Part shown: positions 17,786-26,863 of the stretch, in pieces | How the letters are laid out: every line of letters starts with the position of its first letter | Position numbering within the stretch: position 1 is the stretch's first letter | NCBI RefSeq assembly: GCF_033547075.1 | Contig: NZ_CP137891.1 | Location: 2,232,001-2,296,000 of the forward strand | Length of the DNA: 64,000 bases | Origin: Flavobacterium ardleyense | GTDB lineage: Bacteria; Bacteroidota; Bacteroidia; Flavobacteriales; Flavobacteriaceae | Direction of reading: 5' to 3' | Position numbers and translations under genes: made by a program | Notes under the pieces: generated by a model | Told to the model about the DNA's origin: nothing | Database searches by the model: none | The model's input: only the letters and a program-made list of their open reading frames with translations

Positions 17786-18637
17786 ATGTCAATTTTAGGC
17801 AGGAGCGAAAGCACGTATCGAAATTATGCCCAGCACGTTGCCGCTATGGCATTGCATTTCGGAAAAATCCCCACCGAACTTGATGTAGAGCAAGTACAAG
17901 AATACTTATACATCCTGCAAAAGCGTTCCAAAACGCCTTCCTTAACCTATTTTAAGCATACCGTTTACGGACTTCGATTTATGCTAAAATCGGAAGGTTT
18001 ACCTTATGAGTTTTTGCATTTACCATCGATTAAACACGACAAAAAACTTCCCACCGTTCTGAGCAAAGAGGAAGTGTGGCGGTTGCTTAAAAGCTGTCAT
18101 CTGCTCAAACACAAAGTTCTTATTGGACTGCTGTATGGCTGTGGACTGCGCTGTATGGAAGTTCGAAGTCTGCGCTTGCAGGATCTTGATTTTGATCGAA
18201 TGCAACTCAAAGTCGTTCAAGGCAAAGGCAAAAAAGATCGATATGTTCCCTTATCCATCCATTTAATTCGAGGTTTAAAATCCTATATCCAAGCTGAAAA
18301 ACCAAAGATATATTTGTTCAACGGACAACCTGCAGGTCGTGCCGGTGGTGATTTTGACTCCCGCTATTCGCAGCGCGGTGTGCAATGGGCGGTCAAGCAA
18401 GCTTGTAAAGTTGCTGGAATTACCAAAGATGTTTGTGTCCACACACTGCGCCACACTTTTGCTACACATTTGCTAGAAGATGGACTCGATATTATCAGTT
18501 TAAAGAATCTTTTGGGGCACGAGAATATTGAGACGACGATGGAATATTTGCACATTGCGCAGCTCGATACTCAGAAAGCCTTTAGTCCTCTCGATACTTT
18601 ATTTGCTAAATGCAGTTCCAATGGAAGTGCAGATTGA
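17786..18637 (+). CDS. IS-encoded tyrosine recombinase (copy 4)
   Basis: Its 283 residues are identical to the protein at 14377-15228, with all catalytic residues (Arg122, Lys147, His219, Arg222, His245, Tyr254) present. Its identity with four other copies implies very recent spread or gene conversion. Confidence 0.93.
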   Translation: MSILGRSESTYRNYAQHVAAMALHFGKIPTELDVEQVQEYLYILQKRSKTPSLTYFKHTVYGLRFMLKSEGLPYEFLHLPSIKHDKKLPTVLSKEEVWRLLKSCHLLKHKVLIGLLYGCGLRCMEVRSLRLQDLDFDRMQLKVVQGKGKKDRYVPLSIHLIRGLKSYIQAEKPKIYLFNGQPAGRAGGDFDSRYSQRGVQWAVKQACKVAGITKDVCVHTLRHTFATHLLEDGLDIISLKNLLGHENIETTMEYLHIAQLDTQKAFSPLDTLFAKCSSNGSAD

Positions 18638-19751
18638 TCGCAGTCGAAGTGAAGTTGCCGATGTGCTCGAAAAGTTAGGTGCTGGTATAGAAAATTTAGG
18701 ATTAAATACCTGGCAGTTGCGAACGCTCTCAGCGGTGAGAAGGTGCAGAACCGCCGCTTTGGGCGGACATATCGATGCGTGTGAAGATTGTGGAACAGTC
18801 AAAATAAGTTACAACTCCTGTCGCAACCGACATTGTCCGAAGTGTCAAGGCAAAAATCGAGACGATTGGATACAAGCTCGGATGAGTGAACTTTTGCCAG
18901 TACCGTATTTTCACGTGGTGTTTACATTACCAGACAGTATTAATTCTTTGGCAATGCAGCACCCGAAATTGGTTTACGATATTCTTTTTGAATCGGCTTG
19001 GGCGACTTTAAAAACCTTTGGCAAAAAAAATACGTTGCAGACCGGTATGATTGCAGTTTTGCACACCTGGGGACAGAATTTATCCTTGCATCCGCACCTG
19101 CATTGTATTGTTCCGGGCGGTGGCGTGGATAAAAATGGTGCTTGGGTTAACATCCGAAATGACGGTAAATTTCTTTTTCCTGTAAAGGCATTATCGAAAG
19201 TGTACCGAGCCAAATTTTGCGACGCATTAAAGGCTCGAAATCCTGATGGCTATACCAAAGTGAAAAAGGATCTATGGGCAAAACCCTGGGTAGTATTTGC
19301 CAAGAAACCTTTTGGTAGCGCGCATTCTGTGGTAGAATATCTTGGGAGATATACTCACAAAATAGCCATTAGCAACAACCGAATCCAAGGAATTGATGAC
19401 AAGAATGTGACTTTTAAGTACAAGGATTATCGGCAAAATGGAACTAAGAAACAGATGGTATTGTCTCACGGTGAATTTATCCGACGTTTTGCAATGCATA
19501 TTCTACCAAAACGATTTGTAAAGATCAGACATTATGGTTTTTTGAGTAGCAATTGGAAACGCCAAAAGCTTCAGGATCTGCAGAAGAAAATGAACTTTAC
19601 ACCAATTGCTAGAGAAACCAAAGCAGTAGCAATCAGAAAATGCCAATGTTGTAAAGTGGGAAACTTGCATACCATTCTGATTTTTGACAAGAGAGGTCCG
19701 CCTGCTTGGTATCTTGGCAGTGGCCAAAAAACGGCAGCCCAACAAAGTTAA
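18621..19751 (+). CDS. IS91-family Y2/HUH transposase (copy 4)
   Basis: 376 residues, identical to the copy 3 transposase, with zinc ribbon, HPHLHC and YLGRY intact. The start overlaps the recombinase stop by 17 bases. Confidence 0.93.
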   Translation: MEVQIDRSRSEVADVLEKLGAGIENLGLNTWQLRTLSAVRRCRTAALGGHIDACEDCGTVKISYNSCRNRHCPKCQGKNRDDWIQARMSELLPVPYFHVVFTLPDSINSLAMQHPKLVYDILFESAWATLKTFGKKNTLQTGMIAVLHTWGQNLSLHPHLHCIVPGGGVDKNGAWVNIRNDGKFLFPVKALSKVYRAKFCDALKARNPDGYTKVKKDLWAKPWVVFAKKPFGSAHSVVEYLGRYTHKIAISNNRIQGIDDKNVTFKYKDYRQNGTKKQMVLSHGEFIRRFAMHILPKRFVKIRHYGFLSSNWKRQKLQDLQKKMNFTPIARETKAVAIRKCQCCKVGNLHTILIFDKRGPPAWYLGSGQKTAAQQS

Positions 19752-19908
19752 TTTGGTACGGGTAAGGGCAGGTATGCACCAAAGTGAAGAGAAACACTCC
19801 AAAACTCTCGATTATTTTACTCCATAAAAAAAGAGGACTACTAATCCTCTCGATATCCTCATAACTCTTTTACGATAACTCCATAGGGATGGAATCTCAA
19901 CCGGTTCC

Positions 19909-19966
19909 GTTCAACAAAGGCTTCATTGTTGGCTTTTCAAGCCCAACGAAGCCTTAGCTGTTATGT
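19909..19966 (+). repeat. attC-like right end of IS copy 4 (family IS58)
   Basis: Boundaries are GTTCAAC and GTTATGT; canonical arms. Confidence 0.8.
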
Positions 19967-20337
19967 GCTGTTATTCTTCTCTGCTAAGATAATAAAAACA
20001 GGAACAGTGGAGCCAGGAGAAAGCTTGATAAACGATTTAATAATATAGTTTACTATCTAGTCGGGGGATAGAAACTGTTTTTTTTAATCATAGCCTAAAT
20101 ATTTAAAGTGCTCGCATTAAAACAGTTGTAAGAAAAAAGGTCTTGATTGCATCATTTTTTTCTTATAACTTAGCCAAGCCTTTAAGCGTTCTTCGCTTTG
20201 AAAATGAATTTTCAGCAAATCCCATTTGAAAGGCTTGACGAAAAATTACAAGCTTGTAATTTTCTGTTTTAATACTCCCAATTAACTCCAAATATTTAGG
20301 CTGTTTATCAGGTTTCGATGGTTCAATTGCACATAAC
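19961..20337 (-). repeat. N2 non-coding cassette body (copy a)
   Basis: Ends are GTTATGTGCTGTTATTC and TTCAATTGCACATAAC. Conserved hairpins shared with the other two N2 copies: CTATC..GGATAG, TTGTAAGAAAAAA..TTTTTTCTTATAA, and the block CCAAGCCTTTAAGCG..AAGGCTTG. A 60-residue minus frame (20163-20345) is not conserved between copies because of indels. It is the most diverged of the three copies. Confidence 0.7.
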
Positions 20338-20466
20338 GGTCTCATGCTTTGCCAGGTTTGGGACTGAATTAAGATTAATTATGCGATTAAACACGAATTT
20401 TCCAAGCACAAGACCCACTTTAAATTTAAGCCTAGAACCCAAATCTCGCAAAACATCGTGTTAGGC
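20331..20466 (-). repeat. attC-like site, family III
   Basis: Boundaries are ACATAAC and GTTAGGC. It matches 6997-7132 from the AAC onward and, like that site, lies left of the same lipoprotein cassette. This shows that site and gene move together. Confidence 0.85.
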
Positions 20467-20472
20467 GAAGAT

Positions 20473-21261
20473 TTATTCTTCAGCAAAACCGTAATTTTCT
20501 GTAGTTTTTAATATCCATTTAATTTTAGAATATTTTTTCCGAAGAGTTTTTTCTAAACATTCGTTTTTATCTTTACGATAATTGGTTAAGTCAACAAAAA
20601 TTGTTTTTGAATATGGAAGTTTGCCAATTTCATTTTCGATATTATCACAATGACTGTCTAAAAATTTCACATATAAAGGTTTTGTCGATTATACTATATA
20701 AATTTCATCATTAAAATATCTTTGAGAATTTTCTATTGCATCTTCAAGTTTGGTTTCATCTTTAAATAATTTCGCAATTATTTCATAAGTTTTAATAATT
20801 AGTTTTCCTTCTTCTGACTTTTCATTTGAAGAATAAAATACCTTTTTTGACTTTATCTTCTGTGAATTTTCAGTTTCTAAATATATGTTTATTCCATCTT
20901 CTGGAGGGAATTCAGAAGTTCTTAGTTTAGATAATCGCACCAAAATACTTTCAAGTTCTTGGAATTTAGAATATTCAGGTTTAACTTCAAATTTGATTTC
21001 TTTGGGTAAAAATTTTCTAATACTTTCTAAATCAGTTGAGTCAATAAATTTCCAAGTATTTTTTGAAATTGAATCTGCTAATGAATATTCGTATGGAATT
21101 GAAGCAATAATTTTTTTTGATTTATTGTCCAACTCTATTTTAAAACTATTGTAAAAAGAAGGAGAAGAAATAAATATAATCTTTTCTGTTTCAAATTTTT
21201 TTTTATCCGCACAACTAATAATTATAAATAACAATAAAATAATAAATGCTAATTTTTTCAT
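20473..21261 (-). pseudogene. Second copy of the 262-residue lipoprotein cassette, nonsense mutation
   Basis: The sequence is nearly the same as 7139-7927, but the codon AAA after DEIYIV has become TAA (20689-20691). The product is cut to 190 residues and 65 residues remain downstream. A few other substitutions separate the copies (for example ASI-F to ALF and S for P in FYSPNEK). The lipoprotein signal is intact, so a truncated protein may still be exported. Confidence 0.85.
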
Positions 21262-21296
21262 TAATTTTCTGATTTTATGCGGTTTCCAAAATTTTC

Positions 21297-21427
21297 GCCT
21301 AACGTCTCGCGGCTTGCAGAAGTGGCGAACTTCGTGACCGATTATTTTCGGCTAAGATAAAATTTCTTGCGAAAGATGAACGTGAATTTGCTACATATCT
21401 CGCCATTTATGCAAACCGCTGTTATAG
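21297..21427 (-). repeat. attC-like site, family I
   Basis: Boundaries are GCCTAAC and GTTATAG. Arms: GGCTTGCAGAAGTGGCGAA and TCGCCATTTATGCAAACC. Confidence 0.8.
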
Positions 21428-21436
21428 GGCGTTTTT

Positions 21437-22015
21437 CTATTCGACAATGTCTTCAAACGTTAATTCTTTTTTAGCCTTAATTATTGAAATTCCTCTAAAA
21501 GTTGGCGCGTGTCCTTCTTGTCCACTCGGTTGGAAATATTCTCTCACAAAGGCATTTTCTGTCTCATAGTTTTGTGTCACTTTACTTCCAAAATATCTTT
21601 TTTCAGATAAATATAGCGTTTGATCAATTGAAGAGTCATCGGCTTTAAAATTCTCAGAACTTTTAATTTTTACAATTGCGTTTTGTCTGTCACGCTTCGA
21701 TATTTTCAAGGTGAAAGTGTGATAGTAATCTCCAATTGCAGAATTTGATTCGTTTTCTTTCAATTCAAATTCGTCTTGCAGTAAAATTTGTTGATCTTCT
21801 ACAAGTTCTTTTGCGTTTTCCTTTGTAAAAAGTTGGTCTCCAAAAACATTCCATAAAATAGCTGTCAACGCAAAAAGTCCAAAGATTATAGTCAAAAACT
21901 TTCCTGTTTTCGGATAGCCAAGCTTTTTTGGCACGAAGTACGCCAACCAACCAATTCCAATCGGAAGTCCAACGAATACAATTATTAATAGTCCTATCAG
22001 TAAAAATTCGTCCAA
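21437..22015 (-). CDS. Cassette membrane protein of unknown function
   Basis: The 192-residue protein has two N-terminal transmembrane helices (about residues 5-28, LLIGLLIIVFVGLPIGIGWLAYFV, and 38-58, GKFLTIIFGLFALTAILW). A hydrophilic, probably periplasmic or cytoplasmic beta-rich domain of about 130 residues follows, with DYYHTFTLKISKRDRQNAIVKIK and a Tyr/Phe-rich segment. No family is recognised. Cassette ends GTTATAGGGCGTTTT and AAAATGCCCTATAAC pair except at position 11. Confidence 0.75.
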   Translation of the reverse strand: MDEFLLIGLLIIVFVGLPIGIGWLAYFVPKKLGYPKTGKFLTIIFGLFALTAILWNVFGDQLFTKENAKELVEDQQILLQDEFELKENESNSAIGDYYHTFTLKISKRDRQNAIVKIKSSENFKADDSSIDQTLYLSEKRYFGSKVTQNYETENAFVREYFQPSGQEGHAPTFRGISIIKAKKELTFEDIVE

Positions 22016-22057
22016 TTGCTTATTTCTGTTTGTTCGGTTATCGTTTTTGAAAATGCC

Positions 22058-22193
22058 CTATAACGGTCTCGTGCTTTGCGAGGTTTGGGACTAAATTAAA
22101 ACTAATTATTCGGATAAATACAAGTTCCCCAATTACAAAACCAACTTTAAAATTAAGCCTAAAACCCAAATCTCGCAAAACATCGTGTTAGGC
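22058..22193 (-). repeat. attC-like site, family III variant
   Basis: Boundaries are CTATAAC and GTTAGGC. Arms CTTTGCGAGGTTTGGGACT and AACCCAAATCTCGCAAAAC pair better than in 6997-7132 (GCGAG instead of GCCAG). Confidence 0.8.
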
Positions 22194-22586
22194 GTTGCTT
22201 TTTGTTAAAATATCTAATCTATTTATTTTCCAGTAAATATATTCACCGATTACTCTTTCATCATTTGTTGATAAATCTATTTCCATTTTAATATCACCAA
22301 AATCAACAATAGTTGGATTTATTGAAATAATTTGACCGTAAGCTAAATACGAACAATTTTCATTATCCAAAAGCAAGCATTTTATTTTCTCTTTATTTTC
22401 TGAAAAAATTATGCTCCAATCTAATGAGTAATCTATTGACGAAAATTCTATTAAGTAATTTTTTTTCAACTCAAATTTTTCTCTCCAAAAAAAGGCTTCA
22501 ATATATTTTCCATCTAGAGTTTTAAAAGTAATTTTCCCTTCAAAAGAATCATACAAATCTATTTTATCTACATTTAAATTATTCAT
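22188..22586 (-). CDS. Cassette protein of unknown function
   Basis: The 132-residue soluble protein is strand-rich and acidic (GKITFKTLDGKYIEAFFWREKFELKKNYLIEFSSIDYSLDW), suggesting a small beta-barrel, with no signal peptide. I do not recognise a family. Its stop TAA is part of the R box (GCCTAAC read leftward), so the coding region ends exactly at the recombination site. Confidence 0.7.
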   Translation of the reverse strand: MNNLNVDKIDLYDSFEGKITFKTLDGKYIEAFFWREKFELKKNYLIEFSSIDYSLDWSIIFSENKEKIKCLLLDNENCSYLAYGQIISINPTIVDFGDIKMEIDLSTNDERVIGEYIYWKINRLDILTKSNA

Positions 22587-22616
22587 ACTTGTTTGAATTC
22601 ATTCAGGTAAAGTTGC

Positions 22617-22741
22617 GCCTAACGTTCTCGCGCCTTGCGCCGTTTGCGACTTACGAAGACGATTATTTTCGGCTAAACGAAAATACGATAAAAAACGATA
22701 ATTCCACTAAATTCGCAAATGGCGCAAGACGTGTGTTACCC
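22617..22741 (-). repeat. attC-like site, family IV
   Basis: Boundaries are GCCTAAC and GTTACCC. Arms: CGCGCCTTGCGCCGTTTGCG and CGCAAATGGCGCAAGACGTG. The same sequence recurs at 43133-43257 beside the same gene. Confidence 0.85.
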
Positions 22742-22750
22742 AACGTTTAT

Positions 22751-23320
22751 TTATTCAACAATCGTAAATCGCGTTTCTTGATTAAAATCGTCTACAATTT
22801 TTAAAATTCCTTTTTCTTTAGAATAGAATAAAATATCAGGAAAAGACCTCAAAAGGTAGGCATTCGAATATTCAATACCTTCAATATCAATAGTTGTAAA
22901 GAACTCATCATGATAATCAAAAGAATAATTGATGTTTCCAAAACAATTTCCGAGAAATGCTTTAAGTTCAAAACCTCCATCTCTATTCGCTTCGACCGCT
23001 ACGATTCCATCATAACAATTCGTATCATCAGTAAAAGTATATTCACCACGTTCAATGTAAACATCTGCACGTGGTCCTAAATAAACAAACGATGATTCAT
23101 TTGGTCCATCTTCATAATGTCTAATTTCTTTGGATGTTATTTTAAAAGTTATAATTTCGTTAGTTTCCAAATTTTTTAGTTTGAATGTATCATTAATTTC
23201 AAATAGTAAAAAATCTTTAGCATCGTCACTTAAATCATAATAAAGATCATCTGGTTTACACGATTGTAGGGTTATTAAAACTAGAAAAAAAAATCCTAAA
23301 TATTTAAATTTTACTTTCAT
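22751..23320 (-). CDS. Cassette lipoprotein of unknown function (copy 1)
   Basis: The 189-residue protein begins with a lipoprotein signal (MKVKFKYLGFFFLVLITLQSCKPD). The mature part is acidic, beta-rich and domain-sized (DTFKLKNLETNEIITFKITSKEI, AFLGNCFGNINYSFDYHDEFFTTIDIEG), with two conserved-looking Cys. No family is recognised. The protein is identical to that at 43267-43836. Both copies keep the family IV attC on their left and have unrelated sequence on the right, the clearest proof of cassette polarity in the window. Confidence 0.8.
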   Translation of the reverse strand: MKVKFKYLGFFFLVLITLQSCKPDDLYYDLSDDAKDFLLFEINDTFKLKNLETNEIITFKITSKEIRHYEDGPNESSFVYLGPRADVYIERGEYTFTDDTNCYDGIVAVEANRDGGFELKAFLGNCFGNINYSFDYHDEFFTTIDIEGIEYSNAYLLRSFPDILFYSKEKGILKIVDDFNQETRFTIVE

Positions 23321-23340
23321 TTCGATGGTTTTTAAATGTT

Positions 23341-23471
23341 GGGTAACGTCTCGTGGCTTGCAGAAGTGGCGAACTTCGGAACCGAGATTTTTCCGCTAAG
23401 ATAAAATTTCTTGCGAAAGATAAACGTCAATTTACCACATATTTCGCCATTTTTGCAAACCGCTGTTATGC
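23341..23471 (-). repeat. attC-like site, family I
   Basis: Boundaries are GGGTAAC and GTTATGC. Arms: GGCTTGCAGAAGTGGCGAA and TTCGCCATTTTTGCAAACC; centre GAGATTTTTCCGCTAAGA. Confidence 0.8.
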
Positions 23472-23481
23472 GTTCGGTTTT

Positions 23482-24057
23482 TTATTCAAATTTTATGTAT
23501 TCGTATTCTTTTGGCAGATCGTTAAAATCAATGTTTTCTAATAAATAGTCTTCTCCAACTTTGTAAAAATCCTCATCATTATCTTTTACAAAAGCGTCAA
23601 TAAAATCATTTTCTATATCTATTAGTAATCCAACGTCTACCACGTTAGTGCTTTCTGTTTGTATTTCTTTTTCCAACTCCTCTTTTGGATGAGTTAGAAA
23701 TCCTCCAATACAGTTATAGTTTTTATTTTCAACATATTGTCTATTTCTATAATCGTGAAAATAAATTAGTGTTCGTACAATATAAATATTTGATATTCTT
23801 CTATTTTCAGATAAAACAATGCAACCATTTACGTTTGAATACTTTCCGCTTACTTTTTCAAAATTGACGGACATAATGAATCCATAATCATTGAATGAAA
23901 CAGGATTTTTTTCACAACAATAAATTTCTGCCTCAATATAAAAATCTTCATATTCAAAAATATATTGAATTGGTGACCACCAAATTTTTTTCGGTGTTTC
24001 AGATTTTAAGTAACTGATTAAAACAAAATCATCAGTATCAAATAAATATGTTTTCAT
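23482..24057 (-). CDS. Cassette protein of unknown function
   Basis: The 191-residue soluble acidic protein has no signal peptide. It is rich in Tyr, Phe and Asp/Glu (IWWSPIQYIFEYEDFYIEAEIYCCEK), with a C-terminal acidic helix region ending DLPKEYEYIKFE. The overall character is that of small immunity or anti-toxin-like proteins, but no family is recognised. The start follows the shared leader motif GTCAGTTTGGTAAAACG by about 20 bases. Confidence 0.7.
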   Translation of the reverse strand: MKTYLFDTDDFVLISYLKSETPKKIWWSPIQYIFEYEDFYIEAEIYCCEKNPVSFNDYGFIMSVNFEKVSGKYSNVNGCIVLSENRRISNIYIVRTLIYFHDYRNRQYVENKNYNCIGGFLTHPKEELEKEIQTESTNVVDVGLLIDIENDFIDAFVKDNDEDFYKVGEDYLLENIDFNDLPKEYEYIKFE

Positions 24058-24092
24058 TCGGATTCTGTTTTTCTACGTTTTACCAAACTGAC

Positions 24093-24223
24093 GCATAACG
24101 TTTCGCGGCTTGCAGAAGTGGCGAACTTCGTAACCGTGGTTTTTCGGCTGAGATAAAATTTCTTGCGAAAGATAAACTTGAATTTACCACATTTTTCGCC
24201 ATTTATGCAAACCGCTGTTAGCC
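24093..24223 (-). repeat. attC-like site, family I
   Basis: Boundaries are GCATAAC and GTTAGCC; standard arms, with the central GTGGTTTTTCGGCTGAGA diverged. Confidence 0.8.
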
Positions 24224-24231
24224 GTTCGGTT

Positions 24232-24882
24232 TTATTTTTCTAATGACTTTTCAAATGTATAATTCAATAGTATTCCATCTTCTGCATTTGTATAATTTAT
24301 TGAAACACTAAATAAATGATTACCTATGAACGCATTATATAATTCTTGGGTTATTAAGAGTTTGTCATTTTTGGGATTATATAATTTAATTTGAATTTTA
24401 TAAAAAATATATTTTCCTAGTTTAATATCTGATACCGAAGACACTTCAAATTTAAGTTCCTTAATTTTCGAATATGTGTCTGATAATAATTTCTCAGAAA
24501 ACTTTTTATGTTCTTTGAGTGTTACTTTTTGTGTTCCGACTAATGATTCATAACTGGATTTAAAATAATTATACTTGTTTTTTTCAAATCCAATTAATTG
24601 TGTTGGATGTGGATTTATCTTAATTCCTGGATTCGCATTTTTAGTTGCTTCATAACCTTTATTTTCTAACTCCTCTGTTCTTTTTATATCAGTTATGTTG
24701 TAGTTTGCAGGAATTGTGATTTTCCAGTCAAACAAATTGCAAGTGTAAATTCCGTTTTCAATTTTTCCGTTTTCAGGAACTTCAATTATTAATTCATCTG
24801 CTTTTATAACTTCTCTTTTCTCTTGAGAATAAAGTGAATTGCTTAATATTAAAAGTACGATAAATAAGAATTTTAACTTCAT
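24232..24882 (-). CDS. Cassette secreted protein of unknown function
   Basis: The 216-residue protein has a Sec signal peptide (MKLKFLFIVLLILSNSLYSQEKR, cleavage near SLYS-QE). The frame stays open upstream through the attC, but ATG at 24882 is chosen because the signal peptide starts there and the upstream part is only a reading of the attC arms. The mature domain has an alpha/beta pattern (WKITIPANYNITDIKRTEELENKGYEATK; a helix SEKLLSDTYSKIKELKFEVSSVSDIKLGK). It resembles secreted PsbP-like or DUF1795-like small proteins only in outline. Confidence 0.75.
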   Translation of the reverse strand: MKLKFLFIVLLILSNSLYSQEKREVIKADELIIEVPENGKIENGIYTCNLFDWKITIPANYNITDIKRTEELENKGYEATKNANPGIKINPHPTQLIGFEKNKYNYFKSSYESLVGTQKVTLKEHKKFSEKLLSDTYSKIKELKFEVSSVSDIKLGKYIFYKIQIKLYNPKNDKLLITQELYNAFIGNHLFSVSINYTNAEDGILLNYTFEKSLEK

Positions 24883-24918
24883 AATTTTGTGTTTTTTTCC
24901 GCGTTTCCCCAAACTGAC

Positions 24919-25049
24919 GGCTAACGTTTCGCGGCTTGCAGAAGTGGCGAACTTCGTGACCGAGATTTTTCGACTAAGATAAAATTTCTTGCTAAAGATA
25001 AACGTGAATTTACCACATATCTCGCCATTTATGCAAACCGCTGTTAACT
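24919..25049 (-). repeat. attC-like site, family I
   Basis: Boundaries are GGCTAAC and GTTAACT; standard arms. Confidence 0.8.
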
Positions 25050-25054
25050 GCCGT

Positions 25055-25678
25055 TTATTTGTTTTCAATCATTACATATAATATTGGAATAAAAATCACA
25101 ATACAAATTAATAGAGGTTTTATTATAGATTTTTTTCTATAACTAATTTCTTTTCCAATATAGTTTTCCCAAAATAAATAATGGAGGATTAATGCTCCAA
25201 TTCCAGAAAACAGGAATGTTTGTCTTTTGATAACAAAATTAATTTCTTCAAGATAATTTATTGCATAAAATTGAAAAATTGTATAAATAATACCAAATGA
25301 AAAAACAATAATTGATATTTTAGGTTTATTCAATTTTTTTAAATTAAATGCGAGTAAAATGCTCCCAATAATTACTCCAAACGCAATACAAAATCCCCAA
25401 ATTGATAACTGCGAAAACAATTCGATTGCGCTTTTATCTTCAACTGAATTTTTATCCCAAGTTTCTTCTCTAATTGATTCTTGATTATCTTTTAAATTCT
25501 TGTTTTCAATAAGTTCTGTAATACGATTGGTTTCTTCTTCGGAAAAAATTTCGCCTCTTTGTTTTAAAATATCAAATGAATATTGAATGGCTTTTGCTAC
25601 AAATCTACTTCCTGGCTGAATGTAAATATATAATTCATTATTTTTTTTCGCTTCTAAAACACTCTTTTTTACGGACAT
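25055..25678 (-). CDS. Cassette membrane protein of unknown function
   Basis: The 207-residue protein has an N-terminal soluble helical part (residues 1-85, including FVAKAIQYSFDILKQRGEIFSEEETNRITELI). Four transmembrane helices follow (about 88-110, 122-138, 152-170 and 182-204). The soluble part has the look of a short regulatory or DNA-independent helical bundle, and no family is recognised. Cassette ends GTTAACTGCCGTTTA and TAAATGGCAGTTAAC pair with one mismatch. Confidence 0.75.
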   Translation of the reverse strand: MSVKKSVLEAKKNNELYIYIQPGSRFVAKAIQYSFDILKQRGEIFSEEETNRITELIENKNLKDNQESIREETWDKNSVEDKSAIELFSQLSIWGFCIAFGVIIGSILLAFNLKKLNKPKISIIVFSFGIIYTIFQFYAINYLEEINFVIKRQTFLFSGIGALILHYLFWENYIGKEISYRKKSIIKPLLICIVIFIPILYVMIENK

Positions 25679-25708
25679 TCTGTTTTTTTACGGTTTTTTT
25701 TAAATGGC

Positions 25709-25839
25709 AGTTAACGTTTTGCGGCTTTGCGAGGTTGCGAACTTCGTAACCGAGATTTTTCTGCTAAGATAAAATTTCTTGCGAAAGATAAACGTGAATT
25801 CACCACATATTTCGCAATCTCGCAAAACCGCTGTTGAAC
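25709..25839 (-). repeat. attC-like site, family I (TTTGCGAGGTTGCG subtype)
   Basis: Boundaries are AGTTAAC and GTTGAAC. Arms: CGGCTTTGCGAGGTTGCGAA and TTCGCAATCTCGCAAAACCG. Both arms changed together relative to the commoner subtype, which keeps the stem paired. Confidence 0.8.
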
Positions 25840-26011
25840 TAAACCTTCGGTAGTGTATTGCGGAAAATTTGAGTCCTTTGTAAAACTAATTAAAATTTAT
25901 TTACAATGATAAAAAAAAGAAGATGAGTTAGTTGGATCACCAACAATCATCAATCGAGCAGTTGCAGAAGTACCTGGATTTGGGGAATTACTTCACCGAT
26001 TCAAACGGTCT

Positions 26012-26863
26012 ATGTCAATTTTAGGCAGGAGCGAAAGCACGTATCGAAATTATGCCCAGCACGTTGCCGCTATGGCATTGCATTTCGGAAAAATCCCCAC
26101 CGAACTTGATGTAGAGCAAGTACAAGAATACTTATACATCCTGCAAAAGCGTTCCAAAACGCCTTCCTTAACCTATTTTAAGCATACCGTTTACGGACTT
26201 CGATTTATGCTAAAATCGGAAGGTTTACCTTATGAGTTTTTGCATTTACCATCGATTAAACACGACAAAAAACTTCCCACCGTTCTGAGCAAAGAGGAAG
26301 TGTGGCGGTTGCTTAAAAGCTGTCATCTGCTCAAACACAAAGTTCTTATTGGACTGCTGTATGGCTGTGGACTGCGCTGTATGGAAGTTCGAAGTCTGCG
26401 CTTGCAGGATCTTGATTTTGATCGAATGCAACTCAAAGTCGTTCAAGGCAAAGGCAAAAAAGATCGATATGTTCCCTTATCCATCCATTTAATTCGAGGT
26501 TTAAAATCCTATATCCAAGCTGAAAAACCAAAGATATATTTGTTCAACGGACAACCTGCAGGTCGTGCCGGTGGTGATTTTGACTCCCGCTATTCGCAGC
26601 GCGGTGTGCAATGGGCGGTCAAGCAAGCTTGTAAAGTTGCTGGAATTACCAAAGATGTTTGTGTCCACACACTGCGCCACACTTTTGCTACACATTTGCT
26701 AGAAGATGGACTCGATATTATCAGTTTAAAGAATCTTTTGGGGCACGAGAATATTGAGACGACGATGGAATATTTGCACATTGCGCAGCTCGATACTCAG
26801 AAAGCCTTTAGTCCTCTCGATACTTTATTTGCTAAATGCAGTTCCAATGGAAGTGCAGATTGA
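26012..26863 (+). CDS. IS-encoded tyrosine recombinase (copy 5)
   Basis: 283 residues, identical to the copy 3 protein and catalytically complete. Confidence 0.93.
   Translation: MSILGRSESTYRNYAQHVAAMALHFGKIPTELDVEQVQEYLYILQKRSKTPSLTYFKHTVYGLRFMLKSEGLPYEFLHLPSIKHDKKLPTVLSKEEVWRLLKSCHLLKHKVLIGLLYGCGLRCMEVRSLRLQDLDFDRMQLKVVQGKGKKDRYVPLSIHLIRGLKSYIQAEKPKIYLFNGQPAGRAGGDFDSRYSQRGVQWAVKQACKVAGITKDVCVHTLRHTFATHLLEDGLDIISLKNLLGHENIETTMEYLHIAQLDTQKAFSPLDTLFAKCSSNGSAD

Larger units (their letters stand above)
17608..19960 (+). mobile_element. IS91-family element, copy 4 (intact)
   Basis: 2353 bp, same layout as copy 3. It is inserted at the crossover of the short 72-bp attC. The minus-strand terminator lies at 19826-19849. 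Confidence 0.95.

Noticed and set aside
24883..25068. Upstream extension of the 24232 gene (278 residues)
   Set aside because: The added 62 residues are a reading of attC arms. The signal peptide begins at 24882.
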